This document shows, piece by piece, positions 23,671 through 28,593 of a stretch of DNA of 28,593 nt. A program made the translations under genes and the position numbers. Origin of the DNA: Deltaproteobacteria bacterium (GTDB lineage: Bacteria; Desulfobacterota; Desulfobacteria; Desulfobacterales; B30-G6); contig JAFDAT010000015.1 in the NCBI GenBank assembly GCA_019313725.1, forward strand, positions 1 through 28,593, given 5' to 3'. The notes under the pieces were generated by a model that saw only the letters and a list, made by a program, of their open reading frames with translations, made no database searches and had not been told where the DNA came from. Positions within the stretch are counted from its first letter, which is position 1, and every line of letters begins with the position of its first letter.

Positions 23671-24957
23671 GTGATTAAAAAAATGATAAAAAAATCAGCC
23701 ATCATCATCGGTGGCGGTGTTATCGGTGCCTTCACGGCCTACCAGCTATTAAACAAGGGCTGGCAGGTCACCATCGTCGACAAGGGTCGCTTCGGTGAGG
23801 GCTGTTCGGAAGGCAACTGCGGCCTTATCGTCCCCAACCACATCCTGCCCCTGAATGCCTCTGGGACTCTCTTTAAAACCATCCGGGGGATGCTCTTAAA
23901 GGATGCCCCCCTTTACGTGAAACCCCGCATCGATCTGGACCTGTTCAAGTGGTTCTACAGGTTTTCCCGAAACTGCGGGCAGCGCAACGTCCTGGCATCT
24001 GCTCGTGGGCGGCACGCCCTGCTGCAGAGTTCCTTTGGCCTGTACCCGTCCATCGTGGAAAAAGAGCAGCTGGACTGCAACTGGGAGATGGGCGGCTCCC
24101 TGCATGTGTTCCGTACGGCAAAGGAATGGCGGGCCTATGGCGCGGTGGATGCGGTATTGAGAAAATTCGGTATTGCCGCCGAAAAACTGAACCGTGACCG
24201 ACTGCTGCACCTCGAACCCGGCCTGAGCCCCGACCTCGTCGGCGGATGGCACTACAACCAGACGGCCCATCTTTGGCCTGAGCGACTCCTGGAAGCCCTG
24301 CGCCGCCTGCTCACGAAAAAGGGTGCCAACATCATCGAAGATGCCGAGGCAACCGGTTTCGAGACCCACAATGGCCGCGCTGAAGGTGTTCGGGCCGGGG
24401 GAAAAATCATTGCCGGCCATGCATTCGTGGTAGCGGCAGGCGCCTGGACGCCGCAGCTGCAGCAAGAGCTGGGCTGCCGGATTCCCATTCAGCCCGGCAA
24501 GGGATATGCATTGACCACAACAAGACCGTTGGCAGCACCTTCCCGGCCCTGTTTTTTCGAAGAAAAAAGCGTCGTGGCCACCCCCTGGACGGACGGTTTC
24601 CGCCTGGGTGGAACCATGGAATTTTCCGGTTTTGACGACAGCCTCAATCCCAAACGCTTAAAGGCCCTTTCCAATGGGGCTGCCCAATACATGCCGGGGA
24701 TAACCGCCGGTGCCGTGGAAAAGGAGTGGTGCGGCTTCCGCCCCATGACCTATGACGGATTGCCCATCATCGACCAGTCTCCTCGGCTGAAAAATGTTAC
24801 CATTGCCGCCGGGCACAACATGATGGGCATCAGCATGGGGCCGGGAACCGGCAAACTGGTGGCCGAAATGATCAACCGGGAAACGCCGCACATCGATCCG
24901 CGGCCGTACAGTTTGGAACGATTCAGCAGAACTGGATTCGAAAAAACATCGACATAA
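23671..24957 (+). CDS. FAD-dependent D-amino-acid dehydrogenase-like protein (DadA family)
   Basis: Flavoprotein of 428 residues related to the small subunit of D-amino-acid dehydrogenase, converting D-amino acids to 2-oxo acids plus ammonia or to cyclic imines. The FAD loop is GGGVIGAFTAYQL (14-26) with D38 at the end of strand 2. The GCSEGNCGLIVP segment and the following LKDAPLYVKPRIDLDLFKWFYRF stretch align by eye with E. coli DadA. The late YDGLPIIDQSPRLKNVTIAAGH and GPGTGKLVAEMI close the FAD domain. The start is a GTG at 23671 or an ATG at 23683; both have poor ribosome binding sites, perhaps reflecting coupling to the gene 25 bases upstream. It is last of the OCD/FAD/FAD trio. The product imine could be the substrate of the OCD-family enzyme. 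Confidence 0.87.
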   Translation: MIKKMIKKSAIIIGGGVIGAFTAYQLLNKGWQVTIVDKGRFGEGCSEGNCGLIVPNHILPLNASGTLFKTIRGMLLKDAPLYVKPRIDLDLFKWFYRFSRNCGQRNVLASARGRHALLQSSFGLYPSIVEKEQLDCNWEMGGSLHVFRTAKEWRAYGAVDAVLRKFGIAAEKLNRDRLLHLEPGLSPDLVGGWHYNQTAHLWPERLLEALRRLLTKKGANIIEDAEATGFETHNGRAEGVRAGGKIIAGHAFVVAAGAWTPQLQQELGCRIPIQPGKGYALTTTRPLAAPSRPCFFEEKSVVATPWTDGFRLGGTMEFSGFDDSLNPKRLKALSNGAAQYMPGITAGAVEKEWCGFRPMTYDGLPIIDQSPRLKNVTIAAGHNMMGISMGPGTGKLVAEMINRETPHIDPRPYSLERFSRTGFEKTST

Positions 24958-25029
24958 AACCAATAAACAACTCTGTTATGGCTATTTTGCGTCCGATGTT
25001 CAACGTCTTCCGGTTCATCCGGGTTGGGC

Positions 25030-25035
25030 TATAAT
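25030..25035 (+). promoter_or_regulatory. Perfect -10 hexamer before the RND operon
   Basis: TATAAT occurs in the 183-base gap between the DadA-like gene and the efflux adaptor gene. The -35 position holds no good TTGACA match, so an activator or an alternative -35 would be needed. Confidence 0.3.
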
Positions 25036-25140
25036 TTCCCAAAAAGATTTTCGTGCCTTTGTAATTTCGTGTTTTCGTAATTATCATTTTTTTGCTATCA
25101 ATGGGTGGTCACTGGTTATCAATCACAGAAGGTGGGTCAC

Positions 25141-26235
25141 ATGTTTCAACATACGTTGCGGACAAGCATGCCATCACCAATATGGGTCTTCATCGCCGCC
25201 ATGCTCATGGCCATGCCCTGGGGGACCCTGGCGGCCGAGAAGACACAGGAGCAAGCCTCCACCCCGGTTCACACTGCCGCGGTCAGGGAGGCCTTCGTAT
25301 CCCAACAGATCTCTATCATCGGAACCACGGAAGCCCTGCGCAAAAGTACGGTTGCCGCCGAAGTCGCCGGCAGGGTGGAAAAGCTGCATATCACCGAAGG
25401 CGATTTTGTCAAAAAAGGAGCCCCTCTGGTCAGCCTTGGCAGTACGGACATCTCCCTGCGTCTGAAAGGTGCCATGGCGGGCAGCGAAGCCCTCAAGGCC
25501 AGGCTCATCCTGGCCAAAAAGGAGCTGGAGCGGGTCGGGAATCTCAAAACGAGCAACAGTATTGCCGCCAAACAGTACGATGAAGCCTATTTCAATGCCC
25601 AATCCCTGACCATGGAGTTGGAGCGCAACAGCGCCGAAATCGAACGGCTCAAATATGAATTATCCCGCAAAACAGTGCTCACCCCGTTTACGGGATTCAT
25701 CACCCGGGAGCACACCCAGGTGGGCCAATGGATACCCATCGGCGGGAGCATCGTCACCCTGGTGGACCTGAGCAGCATCCTCATCAAGGCGGATCTGCCT
25801 GAAGAGTATGCTTTCCGGCTCGATCCTGAAAGTGGGGCAAGCGTCGTTATCGGCAGCCTTTCCGACCGCTCCGTCCCGGCCAGCATAGAGGTGGTGCTGC
25901 CCCAGGGAAACCCGATGTCGCGGACCTTCCCCGTACGCTTGAAACTTCCCAATCCGAAATACAATATCAAAAGCGGTATGGAAGCCGTGGCAACCTTTAA
26001 GGTTGGTAAAAAAATCAAGGCCATGCTGGTTCCCAAAGACGCAATTGTACCCTCCGGCACCCAAAATCTGGTTTTCCGTGTCGACCAGGGTAAGGCCTTT
26101 CCTGTTCCCGTGGAGATCACCGGTTATTACGACAACGCTGCCGCTATAAAGGGTGCGTTGCAGCCGGGCCAGCAAGTCGTTGTCCGCGGCAATGAGCGTT
26201 TGCGGCCCGGACAGCCGGTTCATGGTATCGATTAA
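25141..26235 (+). CDS. RND efflux periplasmic adaptor subunit (MFP/HlyD family)
   Basis: Membrane-fusion protein linking an inner-membrane RND pump to an outer-membrane channel; 364 residues. A hydrophobic N-terminal signal ends near GTLAAEK. The lipoyl half-motif is RVEKLHITEGDFVKKGAPLVSLGS near 85-108. A short helical hairpin (ALKARLILAKKELERV to LERNSAEIERLKYELS) is followed by the second lipoyl half (TPFTGFITREHTQVGQWI), a beta-barrel and the membrane-proximal domain. The frame is open from a GTG at 25105, but the ATG at 25141 has AAGGTGG a few bases before it and begins the signal peptide, so I use that. Its stop codon shares one base with the pump ATG, a sign of coupled translation. No TolC-like gene is in the window. 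Confidence 0.9.
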   Translation: MFQHTLRTSMPSPIWVFIAAMLMAMPWGTLAAEKTQEQASTPVHTAAVREAFVSQQISIIGTTEALRKSTVAAEVAGRVEKLHITEGDFVKKGAPLVSLGSTDISLRLKGAMAGSEALKARLILAKKELERVGNLKTSNSIAAKQYDEAYFNAQSLTMELERNSAEIERLKYELSRKTVLTPFTGFITREHTQVGQWIPIGGSIVTLVDLSSILIKADLPEEYAFRLDPESGASVVIGSLSDRSVPASIEVVLPQGNPMSRTFPVRLKLPNPKYNIKSGMEAVATFKVGKKIKAMLVPKDAIVPSGTQNLVFRVDQGKAFPVPVEITGYYDNAAAIKGALQPGQQVVVRGNERLRPGQPVHGID

Positions 26236-28593
26236 TGAAACTTGTCGACACAGCCATAAAAAAGCCTGTCACCGTAAGTGTTGGGGCTATTCTGCTGGTG
26301 CTTTTCGGCCTCATCTCCCTTTACAGAATCCCCATCCAGCTCACACCCAACGTCGATTTGCCGGAAATTTCCATTGAAACCGTGTGGGTCGGGGCAAGCC
26401 CCAACGAGGTTGAAAGAGAAATCGTCGATGTTCAGGAAGAAGAACTGAAAAACCTCGAAGGCCTGCAGGAGATGTCCAGTGAGAGCACGGACAGCTACGC
26501 CTACATCAATCTGATGTTTGAAATCGGCACCGACCCGGACAACGCCCTGCTGCGTGTGTCCAACAAACTTGACCGGGTTAAAAAGTATCCGGCAGGGGCT
26601 GAAAAACCGCTCATCAAATCCGGCGGCCGGCGCGAACAGGCCATTGCCTGGATGGTTGTTCGCGGATCCAACGGGTATAAAGGCACCCTGAACGAAGAGT
26701 TCGATTTCCTCAATGACCACGTGAAGCCGCACCTGGAAAGAATCAGCGGCATTGCTTCGGTCAATATTTACGGCGGCAAGGAGCGCGAACTCCAGGTGAT
26801 TACCGATTCGGATGCGCTGGCATCGCGCCGGATAACCGTGCCGGAACTGCTTTACGCGCTGGACATCGAAAACAGGAACATCAGTGCCGGCAAATTCGAT
26901 GAAGGCAAACGAAGATATGTGACCCGCACAGTGGGGGAATACCGGCGGGTCGAGGACGTGGCCGACGTCATTATCAAACGCGTGAACGGTGTTGCGGTCA
27001 CCGTGGGTGATGTCGCCACCACCCGGCTCGGATTCAAAGACCTGGATGTGGTGGTACGCAATCAGGGGGTAACCACCATGGTCATGAATGCGGTCAGAGA
27101 GCCCGGTTCCAATGTGCTGGTGGTCATGAACCGCCTCAAAGAAACCCTGGATGAACTGAACGGCACCGTTCTGAAAGACAGGCATCTTAAAATTGTCCAG
27201 GTGTATGATGAAACCGGTTACATCTACAGCGCCATCAACCTGGTGAGAAAAAACATTTTCATCGGCGGGCTTCTGGCTATCACCGTACTGGTTATTTTCC
27301 TGCGTAATATCGCCAGCACAGTGATCGTTTCGGTGGCCATCCCCATCAGCGTCATCGGCACATTCCTGATGATGACCCTGTTCGGCCGTAATATCAACGT
27401 GGTCAGCCTGGCAGGCCTGAGCTTCGCCATCGGGATGGTGGTGGATAACTCTATTGTCGTCTTTGAAAATATATTCAGGCACCGCGAAATGGGCAAATCC
27501 CGCGCCAAAGCGGCCTATGACGGCACTGTCGAGGTGTGGGGCGCCGTGCTGGCCAGTACGCTGACCACGGTTGCCGTGTTCCTGCCCATCATTTTCGTGG
27601 AAGAGGAGGCAGGCCAGCTTTTTCGCGACATCGCCATTGCCATCAGCAGCGCCGTATTCTTAAGTCTGGTCGTCTCCATCACCGGCATCCCGACCCTTTC
27701 TTCCCGGATACTGGGCCGGGTTGCCAGGTCAGACCGGAAATCCCGGCGGCGTTTTTCCCTCAACCGGCTTGCCGGCGGCTTTACCAACGGCATCGCCCGG
27801 TTCACCTATGCCGCCTGCGGCAGCGTCCTGGCGCGCACCGCGATCATACTGTTGCTGACCACCACATCCGTAGCATTTGTCCTGGGCCTGATGCCCAAAG
27901 CCGAGTACCTGCCCCAGGGAAACCGTGAAATGATCTTCGGCATCCTGATCCCGCCGCCGGGCTACAATCTTGCTGAAATGGGCGCCATTGCCGATAGCGT
28001 GGAAAAGGACATCCTGCCGCTGCTCAGCGACCCCGAAAAAAGGGAAAACCCCGCCATAAAGGACCTGCCGGCGGTAAAAAATTTCTTTTTCGTCGCCTTT
28101 GGTCAGCAGGCATTTATGGGCGTCGTCTCCGCCATACAGGAAAGGACACGGGAGCTTTTGCCCTACATCACCACCAGCCTGCGCAAAATACCCGGTATGA
28201 TTGCCGTGGTCCAGCAGTCCGGACTTTTTTCCAGGGGCATCGGCAAAGGTCGCTCCATCGAGGTTGAAATCACCGGCCCGGCGCTTACCCGATTGATCGA
28301 CCTGGGTCGGCAGGTGTTCGGCGGGGCCATGCAGACACTTCCCGGAGCACAGATCCGCCCCATTCCCGGCCTCGACCTGGGCAGCCCTGAGATGCGCATC
28401 GTTCCCAATCGCGACCGTCTGGCCAGGCTGGGCATAACCACCAGCGATCTGGGCTTGACCCTGAACGTGTTCGTGGATGGCGCCCGGGCCAGCAATTACC
28501 GTTTTCAGGGGGATGAAATCGACCTGGTGGTGCGCAGCCGGGACGGTAAACTTTCAAAAATACAGGATCTTGCCGACATCGCCCTTATTGCAC
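26235..28593 (+). CDS. RND efflux pump inner-membrane subunit (AcrB/HAE1-like), cut by window end
   Basis: Proton-driven resistance-nodulation-division transporter; 786 complete codons are present and the frame is still open at the last base, so about the last quarter is missing. The N-terminus MKLVDTAIKKPVTVSVG leads into helix 1, followed by the porter domain (LTPNVDLPEISIETVWVGASPNEVE) and helices 2-6. In helix 4 GMVVDNSIVVFEN places D404 and N405 where AcrB has D407 and D408; the D-N pair is frequent in HAE1 relatives and keeps one proton-carrying aspartate. The ATG overlaps the adaptor stop by one base. The substrate is unknown; drugs, bile-like compounds or lipids are family possibilities. 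Confidence 0.92.
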   Translation, partial: MKLVDTAIKKPVTVSVGAILLVLFGLISLYRIPIQLTPNVDLPEISIETVWVGASPNEVEREIVDVQEEELKNLEGLQEMSSESTDSYAYINLMFEIGTDPDNALLRVSNKLDRVKKYPAGAEKPLIKSGGRREQAIAWMVVRGSNGYKGTLNEEFDFLNDHVKPHLERISGIASVNIYGGKERELQVITDSDALASRRITVPELLYALDIENRNISAGKFDEGKRRYVTRTVGEYRRVEDVADVIIKRVNGVAVTVGDVATTRLGFKDLDVVVRNQGVTTMVMNAVREPGSNVLVVMNRLKETLDELNGTVLKDRHLKIVQVYDETGYIYSAINLVRKNIFIGGLLAITVLVIFLRNIASTVIVSVAIPISVIGTFLMMTLFGRNINVVSLAGLSFAIGMVVDNSIVVFENIFRHREMGKSRAKAAYDGTVEVWGAVLASTLTTVAVFLPIIFVEEEAGQLFRDIAIAISSAVFLSLVVSITGIPTLSSRILGRVARSDRKSRRRFSLNRLAGGFTNGIARFTYAACGSVLARTAIILLLTTTSVAFVLGLMPKAEYLPQGNREMIFGILIPPPGYNLAEMGAIADSVEKDILPLLSDPEKRENPAIKDLPAVKNFFFVAFGQQAFMGVVSAIQERTRELLPYITTSLRKIPGMIAVVQQSGLFSRGIGKGRSIEVEITGPALTRLIDLGRQVFGGAMQTLPGAQIRPIPGLDLGSPEMRIVPNRDRLARLGITTSDLGLTLNVFVDGARASNYRFQGDEIDLVVRSRDGKLSKIQDLADIALIA

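Noticed and set aside
26232..27482. Minus-strand frame of 416 codons opposite the RND pump
   Set aside because: Histidine/aspartate-rich antisense reading of RND helices; the pump frame continues unbroken to the window end.

Overview
The window is a stretch of bacterial chromosome from a Gram-negative organism. It encodes an Omp85-type outer-membrane barrel, an RND efflux pump with its periplasmic adaptor, and signal-peptide-bearing periplasmic proteins. Most genes are moderately GC-rich. The gene mix (RtcB, EpmA, a class II HDAC-fold deacetylase, a complete branched-chain amino-acid ABC transporter, several amino-acid oxidoreductases) and the REP-like and GATTTCGAT-type intergenic repeats fit Desulfobacterota (Desulfobacterales-like). 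That placement is inferred from memory of such genomes; no rRNA or marker gene here proves it. I see no tRNA, rRNA, CRISPR array or transposase.

Left part (1-7.1 kb), housekeeping and envelope: a tandem-hairpin terminator, an RtcB RNA ligase, and convergent to it an undecaprenyl-diphosphate phosphatase (uppP). uppP is read from a perfect-consensus sigma70 promoter. Divergent from uppP run a phosphomannomutase/phosphoglucomutase, an MFS exporter and an Omp85-like barrel without POTRA domains. The PMM promoter region carries a perfect 8-bp inverted repeat touching a TTGACA box.

Middle-left (7.1-11.6 kb), minus strand: EpmA (EF-P lysyl-lysine ligase), an HDAC-family amidohydrolase with a C-terminal four-cysteine zinc-ribbon-like tail, and a short solo HyuA-type hydantoinase/oxoprolinase ATPase. 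Two non-coding repeat elements separate them: a REP-doublet/MITE-like structure of about 290 bp (8071-8359) and a GTAGGGG...CCCCTAC hairpin pair (9794-9870).

Middle-right (11.6-15.2 kb): three plus-strand genes (SDR dehydrogenase, MFS transporter, fold-type IV transaminase). The first two are clearly AT-richer than the rest, which suggests acquisition. The transaminase closely resembles the (R)-selective amine transaminases (ATA-117 type).

Right (15.5-25 kb): a complete Liv-type amino-acid ABC transporter in the order livG-livK-livH-livM-livF, followed by a crotonase. Then comes a GC-richer group of an ornithine-cyclodeaminase/mu-crystallin-family enzyme, a FOXRED1-like FAD oxidoreductase and a DadA-like D-amino-acid dehydrogenase. 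Together 11.9-25 kb reads as a locus for uptake and oxidation, transamination or stereo-inversion of an unidentified amino compound, possibly a D-amino or cyclic imino acid. The window ends in an RND efflux operon (adaptor plus the first 786 codons of the pump).
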